64,000 nt of DNA from an uncultured Eubacteriales bacterium (GTDB lineage Bacteria; Bacillota; Clostridia; Christensenellales; Aristaeellaceae), in the NCBI GenBank assembly GCA_900318145.1, contig ONJM01000006.1, forward strand, positions 62,001-126,000, read 5' to 3'. Positions 1 to 7,756 of the stretch are shown piece after piece. Both the position numbers and the translations under genes were made by a program. Below the pieces are notes generated by a model, which worked only from the letters and a program-made list of their open reading frames with translations, was not told the DNA's origin and searched no databases. Numbering within the stretch: the stretch's first letter is position 1; each line of letters starts with the position of its first letter.

Positions 1-710
1 TACGGAATGGAACCATTACGGAAACAGATATCGCTTATCTCGCAAAATTCTATGCTTCTCCAAATCATGCTTCAACGCCCAAACGATTATCAGAGCTGGA
101 AGGAACGCATCCATCATCATACATTTCTCCTTGCACATCATTAGGTCGAAAAATATCACAGTTTTTCCTGATACCGTCAATTCCGAGGGAAGGAAAACCC
201 GATAGCGAAAAGCTTTATCCGATCATTTTCCTTGGCAGACGCATTTCAAATGGGTTGTTTGAATGGAAACTCAGACCAGAGTTGGTGGCGGCATTGGAAG
301 AGACAAGCCCACAAACTCTTGCAGCAGAAACAGTAAGAATGGAAGAAAACGAAGAAGAAGAAGCTGCGCAACTCTCAGTAGATGAGTTGTTGGATAGAGC
401 AAGAAAATGTCATTCCGGTCCAGCAGATACATATACATCAACAACAAAACAGCGTAGGAGAAATCCATTGATGCAGCTCGCTGCAAAAGCAAGAGCAAAT
501 GGTGTTTGTCAGCTTTGCGGGATAACGCTGGATTATAAAGACAAACAAGGAAGACCTTATTTAGAAGCTCATCATATTATACCGTTGGCGGAGAATGGCC
601 CTGATGAACTGAGCAATATGACAGCTCTATGTCCAAATTGCCATCGGAAGATGCACGTAGTTGCAGATCGGGATGATATTGCTAGACTTTTGGCCTTGGC
701 AGAGTTTTAA
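1..710 (+). CDS. HNH endonuclease, 5' end cut by window edge
   Basis: The frame is open from position 3 to the TAA at 708-710, so the gene begins outside the window; the TTG at 255 is only an internal codon. The last ~60 residues form a textbook HNH nuclease: a CxxC pair (CQLC), then EAHHIIPL with the catalytic His, then an Asn and LCPNCHRKMH. The two CxxC pairs should hold a structural zinc. The upstream part contains a segment ending in GLFEWKLRPELVAALEE, which resembles the recognition-side domain that precedes HNH in McrA-like restriction endonucleases (from memory, not searched). The DNA is AT-rich like the next gene, 80 bases downstream on the same strand, suggesting a shared defence module. 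A role in cutting modified or foreign DNA is inference. Confidence 0.85.
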   Translation, partial: RNGTITETDIAYLAKFYASPNHASTPKRLSELEGTHPSSYISPCTSLGRKISQFFLIPSIPREGKPDSEKLYPIIFLGRRISNGLFEWKLRPELVAALEETSPQTLAAETVRMEENEEEEAAQLSVDELLDRARKCHSGPADTYTSTTKQRRRNPLMQLAAKARANGVCQLCGITLDYKDKQGRPYLEAHHIIPLAENGPDELSNMTALCPNCHRKMHVVADRDDIARLLALAEF

Positions 711-790
711 GGTGGAAGATCACAGTATCGGTTGCTGAAATCGCGCATTTGTTGGGAGATCGAGTGGGGCGAATTCGTAAGAGGTGCAAA

Positions 791-3700
791 ATGGTAGATC
801 AATATAGAAATTATCCAGATCTCTCTTGGGCTCTGTTTGAAATATGTAATAGAAACCCTACAAGCAGTTTCGAAGAAATGTCACGATCTTTGTTCTACTA
901 CGAGTTCTTAAAAGAAACAAATGTGCCTCATTCTGATCATAATCATCCAGGCGTTGAAGTTGAACCAGTACTTGAACCATTGCGTGACGATCAACCAATA
1001 AGGCGAAGAGTTAGTTTCCAATCAAAGTATTTTAAGGACCGAATAAACTATACGCAAATAAAGCATTCCATTCAAAAAACAATTCAAAAGTATGCGGGGA
1101 AACTTGATCATCTGTATTTATTCTGCAATGAAACGATAACCAAAACAAGCAAACAATATAAGGAAATTGAACAGCTTTTAAGAGAAAATGGAATTACGAT
1201 ACAACCCGTTTCAAATAATGATATATTTCTTCTTGTTCGTAAATATAAGGATGTTGCGCAATACTTTTTTGTGGCTCGCGGAGTTTCACTTGGACACTTG
1301 ACGGCTAATGTTTCAACAATGGTGTCCATTGATTCATCCATCACAACTGCTTTTGATTCCGACTCTGTTGATAAAGGAAAAGAAGAGTTAACGAGGACAT
1401 TGATACTTGAAAAGATCACGGAATGCAGGAAAGCAATTGTCGAGATGCGTTTAAAACAAGCAAAATCCATGATAACGTATATTCTTGAATACGATCTTCA
1501 TGAAATCAAAGAAGCACAAGCACTTTATTACTATAAATATCTCATAGATTTGTTTGATGGACAAAAAGCGACATTCGATAAGCTTCCTACCAGTTATAAA
1601 CTTGAGGGGGAATGGATACAGGCCTTTTTTGATAATCCCTATGAAGTTCAGAAGCAAGAATTATCAAGGCATTATCCTGAGACTCAGTTGTTCGTCATTG
1701 AAAAACTATTTACAGAAAAAAAGTGGGATTATGTGCTTGAACTCTATAACACTTCACAAACTGACGAGTTTACCAAAGAAGTTTATATTCAAATTCAATT
1801 CCATGCCGGATTATCGTATTATAATTTACATGATTTAGTTCATGCGTGTCCCATTTTAGATTCTCTTATAGGAGTATACCAGGATGACAAATATAAACTG
1901 TTTTCAGTTTGCGCTCATATTGCTTGGATTAATCAGAAACATCGCGAATGCCAAAGAGAACAATATGATGAGCTTATTGACTTGCTAAAGGATTTGGATG
2001 AACTCTGTCATTGTGATCAATATAAAAGTAATGAGCTTATGATCGCCACCATCTCACTGGAGGCATACTATAATCTTGGCTTGTTTGATGATAAATTTAT
2101 TGAAGCTGCAATAAGCAAACAAAAAGAGTTTTCAGAAGCAACACAGAATCATTATTATGTAAGGTATTATTTAGCGCTTTGTCTTGAAGCAAAATGTATG
2201 TTCGATGAAGCCATCGATATATACAAATCACTTGACTGGAAAAATGAGGATCTCGTCGCTTCGCGTTATATGTTTTGCCTGTCGCAAAAGGAAGAATTTC
2301 AAAGAGCAAAAGAGATTTATCTGGAAATACCTGATGAATCAAAATCGGAGAAAGTTGTTGGAGTTTATCTCCATGTACTGGAGAAAAGCCATGATAATGA
2401 TTACATCTCGTGCCTAGAGAAAACTATTCAGGAGAATTGTGACTCAATTGAAGCGCTTTTCGCAGCATCGTTCTATATCAACGACAAACAAGCCTTCAAA
2501 CGATATGTACTGCCAGTATTAGGTCGTAAGATGGTTAACCTGTCATGGGATAATATCCCTTTTTATATCAAAGCTGGTTTGCTGCTAAAATTCTCCCAGT
2601 TTGGCCTGTTTAAACAGATGGAACAAGTATTGGTCGAAATTCAGGATCTCCATATGCTCGATCAACATATTGTTAATGAAATCTATAAATCTTTTGCTTC
2701 ATTTTCGAATCGGCAATTTAACAAGCATGAAAAGACTTTTTCAGCTGATAAACCATTGGATCAAATTGATTTAATGTCTGCTCGCTTTATAACAGAAGGC
2801 TTGATGCCCAAACAATTCCTTACGGTAAGATACCTCTGTGCAGGAGCTGCACAAAAACCATATAGCATGCTTAAGTTTGCAAGAGATATATATGATCTGG
2901 AACCTCAGCTATGGGTTGCCAGAAGTATAGTGGCTATTCTGGCTGAGCAAGGAGAAAAACGCACCGAAGCATATTCTCCGTATATCAATGCACTGAAAGA
3001 TTCGCATGTCCCGGATCATTGCATAGTGGTATCCTATGCTCTTCGGCGACAAGGTCAAGACGAAATGGCTGACTATTATATCTATAAAGCCCTATACTAC
3101 CTTAATGATAAAGAAGACTATACCATACTCAGGAATTGTTTCTCCTTTGCAATTTCAGATATTACAAGAGGTGCTCCGGAAGAGAAAACAGACAGTATTC
3201 GAGAAAAAACAATTGTTGTATTACAGAATAACAGAACAAAAGAGAATTCCACTCTTTGCATAGATTCAGAAAGTGAACTGAATGATGCGAACAATCATAG
3301 TTTTGGGGCTATTCACGTTAATTCTGGACAGTGGGAACATACTAAGTTGTTAGGAAAAAAATTGCAGCATAAAGTGACCCTTCACCAAGATGAATATACT
3401 GTTCTATCAATAGAGAGCAGAAAAGAATTTGTCTGTCGCTATATTTTCAAAAAGCTGCAAGATAACCCTGATAAATTCAAAGGTGTTGCATGGGTAGTAA
3501 GTGCAAAAGATGGAGAAGAGTTTATTGCGCAGCTTAAAGCATTAACAAACAGAAAAGATCAGATTAAATCTTTAGTCGAATCCTATGACTTTAGAGATAA
3601 TTCTTTGGGTTTACCAATAGATGCTTTCATCTTTGGTGATTATTCTCGGTACATAGATGCGTTACGTATGTTGCTGTTTGTAAAGGATCTTATTTATCAT

Positions 3701-4474
3701 GCCGGGCAACCTATTGTTGCAGATCTTGAGGCAGAGAAATTTGTTCCTTCGATTTCAACCTTGGTTTTAGCATCTCAAATGGGGTGGCTTGATTATTTGA
3801 CACCACTACAAAAGGATTTCTTTATACCTGAAAGCTATAGCGTCTTTTTCAGAGAACGATACCTACATGCTTCTATATCTCCAAGTGTCTCTCCAGGAAC
3901 AATGTATTTTCAGGATGATCAGGTCTTCTTGGTTGAGCAGGATAAAAAGCTTCCTGAAATCTGGGAAAATATCATAGAGTTTTGTGAAAAGTGTTCATAC
4001 TGTTCCGTATCCACAGATGAAAGAATCAATCTTGTTTTCGGAAAAGACATTTCTGGTGAAAAACTTATGACAGGATTTAAACTGGATGTAGCACAATTGG
4101 ACGCGATCATTTTGGCTCAGAAAAAGAACTCGATTTATATTTGTGACGATTTGTTTTTCAGGAAACTTGCATCAACAATACAAGTTAAAAATATAAACTT
4201 TGTTTCAATTATGCTTCATTACCAAGATTCTTACTTGTATCCAACACTTAATGCTTTGGCAAAAACCAATTATTTCCTTGTCCCTTTCTTGACAAGCAGC
4301 GACGAAGAGGCAACTCAAAGATTTAAAGATAACATGAATGGACAAAGGAAAGCCAAGCACTATGGGCAGTACTTTATGAATCTATCAAATTTAGTACGCT
4401 CTTTATTCTCATATAATGATTCTGATGAAGAACATACGGACGAAATTGATGATAATTTGCATCTGGAAGAATAA
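791..4474 (+). CDS. Giant TPR protein with PD-(D/E)xK-like N-terminus and PIN-like C-terminus
   Basis: About 1227 residues from the ATG at 791, chosen because AAGAGGTG lies just upstream; a TTG at 749 is in frame but has no ribosome site. Residues ~27-160 look like an Mrr/Cap4-type nuclease fold: G54-V-E56-V-E58 followed by F76-Q-S-K79, then a YxQI helix and a YLFCNE strand. Residues ~195-785 are helical repeats of TPR character. Residues ~843-895 resemble a GreA/B C-terminal domain (VTLHQDEYTVLSIESRKEFV). Residues ~975-1155 look like a PIN ribonuclease, with candidate acidic residues D978, E1014, D1104 and D1119/D1120 (ICDDLFFRKLA). TPR-GreAB-C-PIN modules are, as I recall, known from comparative work on bacterial conflict systems; the N-terminal nuclease-like domain would be an addition. 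AT-rich composition and an HNH neighbour support a defence island. Function untested. Confidence 0.75.
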   Translation: MVDQYRNYPDLSWALFEICNRNPTSSFEEMSRSLFYYEFLKETNVPHSDHNHPGVEVEPVLEPLRDDQPIRRRVSFQSKYFKDRINYTQIKHSIQKTIQKYAGKLDHLYLFCNETITKTSKQYKEIEQLLRENGITIQPVSNNDIFLLVRKYKDVAQYFFVARGVSLGHLTANVSTMVSIDSSITTAFDSDSVDKGKEELTRTLILEKITECRKAIVEMRLKQAKSMITYILEYDLHEIKEAQALYYYKYLIDLFDGQKATFDKLPTSYKLEGEWIQAFFDNPYEVQKQELSRHYPETQLFVIEKLFTEKKWDYVLELYNTSQTDEFTKEVYIQIQFHAGLSYYNLHDLVHACPILDSLIGVYQDDKYKLFSVCAHIAWINQKHRECQREQYDELIDLLKDLDELCHCDQYKSNELMIATISLEAYYNLGLFDDKFIEAAISKQKEFSEATQNHYYVRYYLALCLEAKCMFDEAIDIYKSLDWKNEDLVASRYMFCLSQKEEFQRAKEIYLEIPDESKSEKVVGVYLHVLEKSHDNDYISCLEKTIQENCDSIEALFAASFYINDKQAFKRYVLPVLGRKMVNLSWDNIPFYIKAGLLLKFSQFGLFKQMEQVLVEIQDLHMLDQHIVNEIYKSFASFSNRQFNKHEKTFSADKPLDQIDLMSARFITEGLMPKQFLTVRYLCAGAAQKPYSMLKFARDIYDLEPQLWVARSIVAILAEQGEKRTEAYSPYINALKDSHVPDHCIVVSYALRRQGQDEMADYYIYKALYYLNDKEDYTILRNCFSFAISDITRGAPEEKTDSIREKTIVVLQNNRTKENSTLCIDSESELNDANNHSFGAIHVNSGQWEHTKLLGKKLQHKVTLHQDEYTVLSIESRKEFVCRYIFKKLQDNPDKFKGVAWVVSAKDGEEFIAQLKALTNRKDQIKSLVESYDFRDNSLGLPIDAFIFGDYSRYIDALRMLLFVKDLIYHAGQPIVADLEAEKFVPSISTLVLASQMGWLDYLTPLQKDFFIPESYSVFFRERYLHASISPSVSPGTMYFQDDQVFLVEQDKKLPEIWENIIEFCEKCSYCSVSTDERINLVFGKDISGEKLMTGFKLDVAQLDAIILAQKKNSIYICDDLFFRKLASTIQVKNINFVSIMLHYQDSYLYPTLNALAKTNYFLVPFLTSSDEEATQRFKDNMNGQRKAKHYGQYFMNLSNLVRSLFSYNDSDEEHTDEIDDNLHLEE

Positions 4475-4663
4475 TAACCTCCCAATTCTTAGCAAACGAT
4501 CGACGATCGCTTTTCTTGAACATCGGTATTGGCACGCTGGGATGTTGAAGGATTTTTAATCATTCCGCCTTGATTAGAACCGCTTAGAAATCTGTTCTAA
4601 TTTTCGGTTAGAATTTTCTGCAAAATATTAGAAATTGGCTAATCGTAGAAAAATGAAATTAGA
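4475..4663. other. AT-rich intergenic stretch rich in TTCTAA/TTAGAA motifs
   Basis: No credible coding frame. The stretch carries several copies of TTCTAAT or its complement ATTAGAA, including TTCTAATTTTCGGTTAGAA, which can pair with itself, at about 4598-4616. The same motif recurs at 4852, 4870, 4944 and in 5145-5191, so it links this spacer to the tRNA-like region to its right. It sits at the change from AT-rich accessory DNA to the GC-rich chromosome, next to the 3' side of tRNA-Arg. Confidence 0.5.
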
Positions 4664-4717
4664 ATGGGAAAAAGAAAAATCCGCCAGGTTTTCGACGTTT
4701 TGTTGCTCCTGGCGGAT
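4664..4717 (-). terminator. Intrinsic terminator of tRNA-Arg
   Basis: On the minus strand ATCCGCCAGG (complement of 4708-4717) pairs perfectly with CCTGGCGGAT (complement of 4679-4688) and is followed by a T-rich run, TTTTTCTTTTT (complement of 4668-4678), continuing to about 4664. It begins a few bases past the 3' end of the tRNA, so it should end any transcript coming through the tRNA-like array. Confidence 0.9.
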
Positions 4718-4723
4718 CTTCCG

Positions 4724-4797
4724 CACACCCGGCGGGATTCGAACCCACGGCCTGCCGCTTAGGAGGCGGCCGCTCTATCCTACTGAGCTACGGGTGC
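4724..4797 (-). tRNA. tRNA-Arg (anticodon CCT)
   Basis: On the minus strand: acceptor GCACCCG pairs with CGGGTGT (first pair G-U), D-arm GCTC/GAGC, anticodon stem GCCGC/GCGGC with loop CTCCTAA, and T-arm GTGGG-TTCGAAT-CCCGC; the discriminator base is G. It reads AGG codons. No CCA is encoded. Its immediate upstream region has a TATAAA-like -10 at 4807-4812 but no good -35, whereas a perfect promoter sits 560 bases further upstream before a broken copy. The 5' half is duplicated exactly at 5320-5360. Confidence 0.95.
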
Positions 4798-4965
4798 ATG
4801 CCTTGATTTATAACGCTTCCGGCATTTTGAAGCTTCACGAAATTGGCGGGTTTATTAGAAAAACCGGGTCAATTTCTAACGAAAATCGGGGGTTTTTGGT
4901 GCTTGCGCACCCGACTGGTTCCGAACTCTGCTCCGCGCGCTTCTGTTAGAATTTTCAGCGCCTTC

Positions 4966-5067
4966 GGCTGGGATCGAACTCCGCACCCTTTTCGGATTAT
5001 AGCTCATTTGCGAGCGTTCGTCTATTTCTTAGGAGGCGGACCCTCTATCCTGCTGAGGTACGGGACC
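4966..5067 (-). pseudogene. Degenerate tRNA-Arg-like copy (middle copy)
   Basis: The minus strand begins GGTCCCG-TA, then a D-arm-like CCTC-AGCAGGATA-GAGG, then CCGCCTCCTAAG as in the anticodon loop of the true tRNA. The 3' half is interrupted by about 50 foreign bases, and a T-arm-like GTTCGATCC is at 4970-4978. Compared with the true tRNA the D-stem has changed on both sides (GCTC/GAGC to CCTC/GAGG), keeping the pairing. The acceptor 3' strand is missing, so it cannot make a normal tRNA. Confidence 0.6.
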
Positions 5068-5155
5068 ATGCTCTCGAAAGTCCTTATTTTTCAAGGCTTC
5101 CGAGGTTTCGGTGACTGTTCACCGTAGAGGTTAGGGTGCCTTTTTCTAATCAGGA

Positions 5156-5225
5156 AAGGTCGATTTCTAATCAGCTTTTCTAACTTTGGCGGTAGGACAT
5201 TTTCCCACATGCTGATTTCGACCTT
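5156..5225 (-). other. Long interrupted stem-loop between tRNA-like copies
   Basis: AAGGTCGA at 5156-5163 pairs with TCGACCTT at 5218-5225, and AATCAGC at 5169-5175 pairs with GCTGATT at 5211-5217, leaving a 5-base bulge (5164-5168) and a 35-base loop. Fifteen Watson-Crick pairs without mismatch are unlikely by chance at this spacing, so this is good evidence for RNA (or single-strand DNA) structure. Confidence 0.6.
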
Positions 5226-5309
5226 GCTGAGTAAGGGTGTCGGAGTAACTGGGAAACCGGGTCACTTCCGAACGCTGTTCCCGTTTTCAGTTTCCGGAAA
5301 GACGGTAGT

Positions 5310-5360
5310 CGGCCTACTTCTTAGGAGGCGGCCGCTCTATCCTACTGAGCTACGGGTGCA
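5310..5360 (-). pseudogene. tRNA-Arg 5' half (outer copy), direct repeat of 4748-4798
   Basis: Positions 5320-5360 are identical over 41 bases to 4758-4798, i.e. the acceptor 5' strand, D-arm and anticodon loop of tRNA-Arg(CCT). Outward, CGGCCT (5310-5315) also matches, but the four bases that would form the 3' side of the anticodon stem are ACTT instead of GCCG (plus-strand letters). No T-arm or acceptor 3' strand follows at tRNA distance. It sits 5-6 bases after the predicted start site of a perfect promoter. It behaves like one end of an insertion that split the tRNA gene. Confidence 0.8.
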
Positions 5361-5370
5361 AAGCAGTGGA

Positions 5371-5399
5371 ATTATAAGCGATTTGGGCTTTTTTGTCAA
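5371..5399 (-). promoter_or_regulatory. Perfect consensus sigma-A promoter firing into the tRNA-like array
   Basis: On the minus strand TTGACA (complement of 5394-5399), a 17-base spacer, and TATAAT (complement of 5371-5376): all twelve consensus bases at the ideal spacing. Start of transcription is expected near 5364, about five bases before the tRNA 5' half at 5359. Such a promoter with so short a leader is typical of a stable-RNA gene. Confidence 0.85.
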
Positions 5400-5401
5400 A
5401 C

Positions 5402-5450
5402 CACGGAGAATATTATGGACCTTCACGGAGAATATTATGGACCTTCACGG
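5402..5450 (+). repeat. 22-bp tandem duplication
   Basis: A 22-base unit beginning CACGGAGAATATTATGGACC occupies 5402-5423 and is repeated exactly at 5424-5445, followed by a third partial CACGG. Each unit carries GGAG and an ATG that start tiny frames of 14-23 codons; the 22-base period puts the two out of frame. It looks like a recent slippage or repair duplication at the edge of the tRNA-like region. Confidence 0.8.
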
Positions 5451-5467
5451 CGGATGGTATCTGCTGA

Positions 5468-5626
5468 AAAGTATTTATTGACTTAGCCGCTCAGGACGTG
5501 GGAAAATATATTGAGGGCAGGCTGATCCGGCTTGCGGAGCGGTTTCAGCATCATATTTCTGCCGCGGAAGGCGACGGGAAGGAGTTCCCGGAGGAATGCG
5601 GCACCGGCTGCCCCGATTACGATTAA
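5468..5626 (+). pseudogene. Possible 3' gene remnant, about 50 codons
   Basis: An open frame without a convincing start runs to a TAA at 5624-5626, with an acidic C-terminus and a CGTGCP motif. Its codon use matches the GC-rich genes to the right, and it ends 17 bases before the aldo/keto reductase, as a preceding operon gene would. Upstream it is cut off where the duplicated AT-rich DNA starts. I do not recognise the family. It could be the tail of a gene lost when the tRNA-like region expanded, or simply non-coding. Confidence 0.3.
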
Positions 5627-5642
5627 CGGAGACTGATCAGGA

Positions 5643-6626
5643 ATGGAACAGATCGGAAAAGAAGTCAGGACAGGCACGATTCCCGGACTGGAGCGGCCCG
5701 TATCCCGCCTGTTTTTCGGTACGGCAATTCCTCCCGTACTGACTGGTGAACCCGGGGCGGAGGAACTGCTGGATGATGTCCGCGCGGCCGGTGTCAACGC
5801 TTTTGACTGCGCGCGCAGCTACGGCCGGGCGGAAGAGGTGCTGGGGCGATGGATGGAGAAGCGCGGATGCAGGAATGAGACGATTGTTCTCACCAAATGC
5901 GGCGACATCCGGAACGGTGTCGTCCACGTGGACCGGCAGGTCATTCAGGAGCAGCTGCGGACGAGCCTGGACGCGCTGCGGACCGGATACATCGATCTGT
6001 ACCTGCTGCATCGGGACGATCCGGATACTCCCGTGGAGGAGTTTATCGATACCCTGAACGAGGCGAGGGAAGCCGGACAGATCAGGGTGTTCGGCGTTTC
6101 CAACTGGACGCATCAGCGCATCGCGGAAGCAAACGCGTACGCGGCGGCTCACGGGCTGGCCGGATTCTCCGTATCCAGCCCCAATTACGGACTGGCGCGG
6201 CAGATGCGGGACCTGTGGGGCGGCGGCTGCGTCACGCTGTCCGGTCCGGAAAACGCGGAAGCCCGCAGATGGTACCGGGAGCAGCGGATGCCGGTCATCG
6301 CATATTCCAGCCTTGCCCGCGGATTCTTCAGCGGCCGTTTCCGGTCAGGTGATTATGAAGGCGCGAGGGCTGTGCTGGACGCGTTCGCGCAGAAAGGCTA
6401 TCTGTATCCGGAGAACATGGAACGCCTCCGCCGGGCGGAGGAACTTGCCGCCCGGTACGGCGTCACAGTTCCGGAAATCGCCATGCGCTATATTTTCGCG
6501 GGAGAGATGAACGTGTTTGCTGTAGTCAGCACTACTTCCCGCGAAAGGCTGCGGATGAACCTGCGGGCAGCGGAAAATCCGCTGAGCGGCGCTGACGTAC
6601 GGTACCTGGAGGAAGGGGACAGATGA
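5643..6626 (+). CDS. Aldo/keto reductase
   Basis: A 327-residue NAD(P)H-dependent carbonyl reductase fold (TIM barrel). The catalytic tetrad is visible: D55 and Y60 in FDCARSYG, K85 in VLTKCGD and H123 in LLHRDDP; FGVSN follows as expected. A long loop around residues 190-215 is less typical. It is the first intact gene of a block leading to an AraC regulator and the L-rhamnose operon, so lactaldehyde or another aldehyde of deoxy-sugar catabolism is a reasonable substrate, but this is inferred from position only. The ribosome site before the ATG is weak. No signal peptide, so cytoplasmic. Confidence 0.85.
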   Translation: MEQIGKEVRTGTIPGLERPVSRLFFGTAIPPVLTGEPGAEELLDDVRAAGVNAFDCARSYGRAEEVLGRWMEKRGCRNETIVLTKCGDIRNGVVHVDRQVIQEQLRTSLDALRTGYIDLYLLHRDDPDTPVEEFIDTLNEAREAGQIRVFGVSNWTHQRIAEANAYAAAHGLAGFSVSSPNYGLARQMRDLWGGGCVTLSGPENAEARRWYREQRMPVIAYSSLARGFFSGRFRSGDYEGARAVLDAFAQKGYLYPENMERLRRAEELAARYGVTVPEIAMRYIFAGEMNVFAVVSTTSRERLRMNLRAAENPLSGADVRYLEEGDR

Positions 6627-6721
6627 AAAGCGGCAGTTTTTGAATGAAGACGGCCGGATGCCCGGCAAGGCGCTGATCATCACACGCAAAGCCATTCGGA
6701 CAGACAGGGAAGTGACAGGGA

Positions 6722-7672
6722 ATGGATCCGGGAATTATCCGGTATTTCTCGGAAATAACGGAAGAGGAAAAACAGTTCCTGTCCGGAGACAGGAAGATTG
6801 ACAGAACGCTGTATATGGACGGAAGCCGGGACGTCATTTCCGGCAGCAAACTGCTGGAAAAGGGAAAACAGATCGCGATCCGCCCCCATACCCGGTTTGT
6901 CCATTTTCCGGAGCATACCCATGACTATGTGGAAATGGTGTATATGTGCCGGGGTGAGACGACACATATCGTCAACGGGACAAAAATTGTCCTGAAGCAG
7001 GGCGAGCTGCTGATGCTGGGCCAGCACGCGCGGCAGGAGATCGAACCGGCGGCGGAGGAAGACATTGCCGTCAACTTTATTGTCCGGCCGGCTTTCCTGC
7101 AGGGGATTCTTTCGTTCCTGGGAAACGAGGAAACGCCGCTGCGCGGATTTGTCCTGAACTGCCTTTCCGGCAATACGGAGACGGGATATCTGTACTTCAG
7201 GGTGGCGGATGTGCTGCCCGTTCAGAACCTGATTGAAAACCTGCTGTGGACCATGATCCGCGACCACGCCAACCGGCGGGGAATCTACCAGATGACGCTG
7301 GGGCTGCTGATGGCCGAGCTGCTGGAGCATACGGACAGCCTGCGGCTTTCATCTCCGGAGGAGGAAACCATTGTTCAGGTGCTGCGGTATATTGAGGAAC
7401 ACTACCGGGACGGCAGCCTCACCGAGCTTTCCCAGCTGATGCACTATGATTTTTCAGCGCTGTCCCGCCTGATCAAAAACAGGACAGGGAAAACATATAC
7501 GGACCTGATCCAGGAAAAGCGGCTGTCCCAGGCCGCCTGGTTCCTGACCAATACGGAGAAACGGGTGGACGAAATCGCCTGCCTTTCAGGCTATGAGAAT
7601 ATCAGTTATTTCCACCGCCTCTTTTTCTCCCGTTTCGGCATGTCGCCCCGGCAGTACCGGATCCGCAAATAA
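6722..7672 (+). CDS. AraC-family transcriptional regulator, probable rha regulator
   Basis: 316 residues. The N-terminal ~170 residues form a cupin sensor (HFPEHTHDYVEMVYMCRG, then a glycine-rich turn and LLMLGQHARQEI). The C-terminal ~95 residues are the double helix-turn-helix: LTELSQLMHYDFSALSRLIK and VDEIACLSGYENISYFHRLFFSRFGMSPRQYR. It lies 84 bases upstream of rhaB on the same strand, and family members in this position usually activate rhamnose or related sugar genes when ligand binds the cupin. Rhamnose as ligand is inferred from context. The ribosome site is weak. Confidence 0.85.
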   Translation: MDPGIIRYFSEITEEEKQFLSGDRKIDRTLYMDGSRDVISGSKLLEKGKQIAIRPHTRFVHFPEHTHDYVEMVYMCRGETTHIVNGTKIVLKQGELLMLGQHARQEIEPAAEEDIAVNFIVRPAFLQGILSFLGNEETPLRGFVLNCLSGNTETGYLYFRVADVLPVQNLIENLLWTMIRDHANRRGIYQMTLGLLMAELLEHTDSLRLSSPEEETIVQVLRYIEEHYRDGSLTELSQLMHYDFSALSRLIKNRTGKTYTDLIQEKRLSQAAWFLTNTEKRVDEIACLSGYENISYFHRLFFSRFGMSPRQYRIRK

Positions 7673-7701
7673 GGACACTTTTTTAAACAAGTACCGACAT
7701 T

Positions 7702-7730
7702 GCCATTCTTCCCCTTTTCTGTCAGAATCA
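7702..7730 (+). promoter_or_regulatory. Candidate promoter of the rha operon
   Basis: TTGCCA at 7702-7707 and CAGAAT at 7725-7730 are separated by 17 bases, upstream of rhaB. The weak -10 fits an activator-dependent promoter under the adjacent AraC protein. Confidence 0.35.
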
Positions 7731-7756
7731 GTACAGACAGGAAGGGGGCTTTGTTT

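Larger units (their letters stand above)
4664..5364 (-). ncRNA. Possible structured transcript spanning the tRNA-Arg-like array
   Basis: A perfect consensus promoter at 5371-5399 fires leftward and the first strong terminator is at 4664-4717, giving a predicted ~700-nt RNA that contains two tRNA-like remnants and ends with the intact tRNA-Arg. The stretch between the remnants has clean stems: 5156-5163 with 5218-5225 (8 bp), 5169-5175 with 5211-5217 (7 bp), 5109-5114 with 5119-5124 (CGGTGA/TCACCG), and 4898-4902 with 4907-4911 closing a GCAA tetraloop on the minus strand. No protein-coding frame is convincing on either strand. It may simply be a tRNA precursor with a long structured leader, or a separate RNA. 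Existence of the transcript is inferred from promoter, terminator and folding only. Confidence 0.4.

Noticed and set aside
713-790. Helix-turn-helix-like reading (VAEIAHLLGDRVGRIRKRCK) in frame before the giant TPR gene
   Set aside because: It overlaps the end of the HNH gene, has no ATG/GTG with a ribosome site, and a good site sits at ATG 791. Probably chance, or a relic.
4635-4949. Open frame giving a peptide with GIRTHGLPLRRRPLYPTELRV
   Set aside because: This is the familiar false translation of the antisense of a tRNA gene; it overlaps tRNA-Arg(CCT) entirely. The frames at 4843-5127 and 5209-5481 cover the tRNA-like copies and have the same problem.
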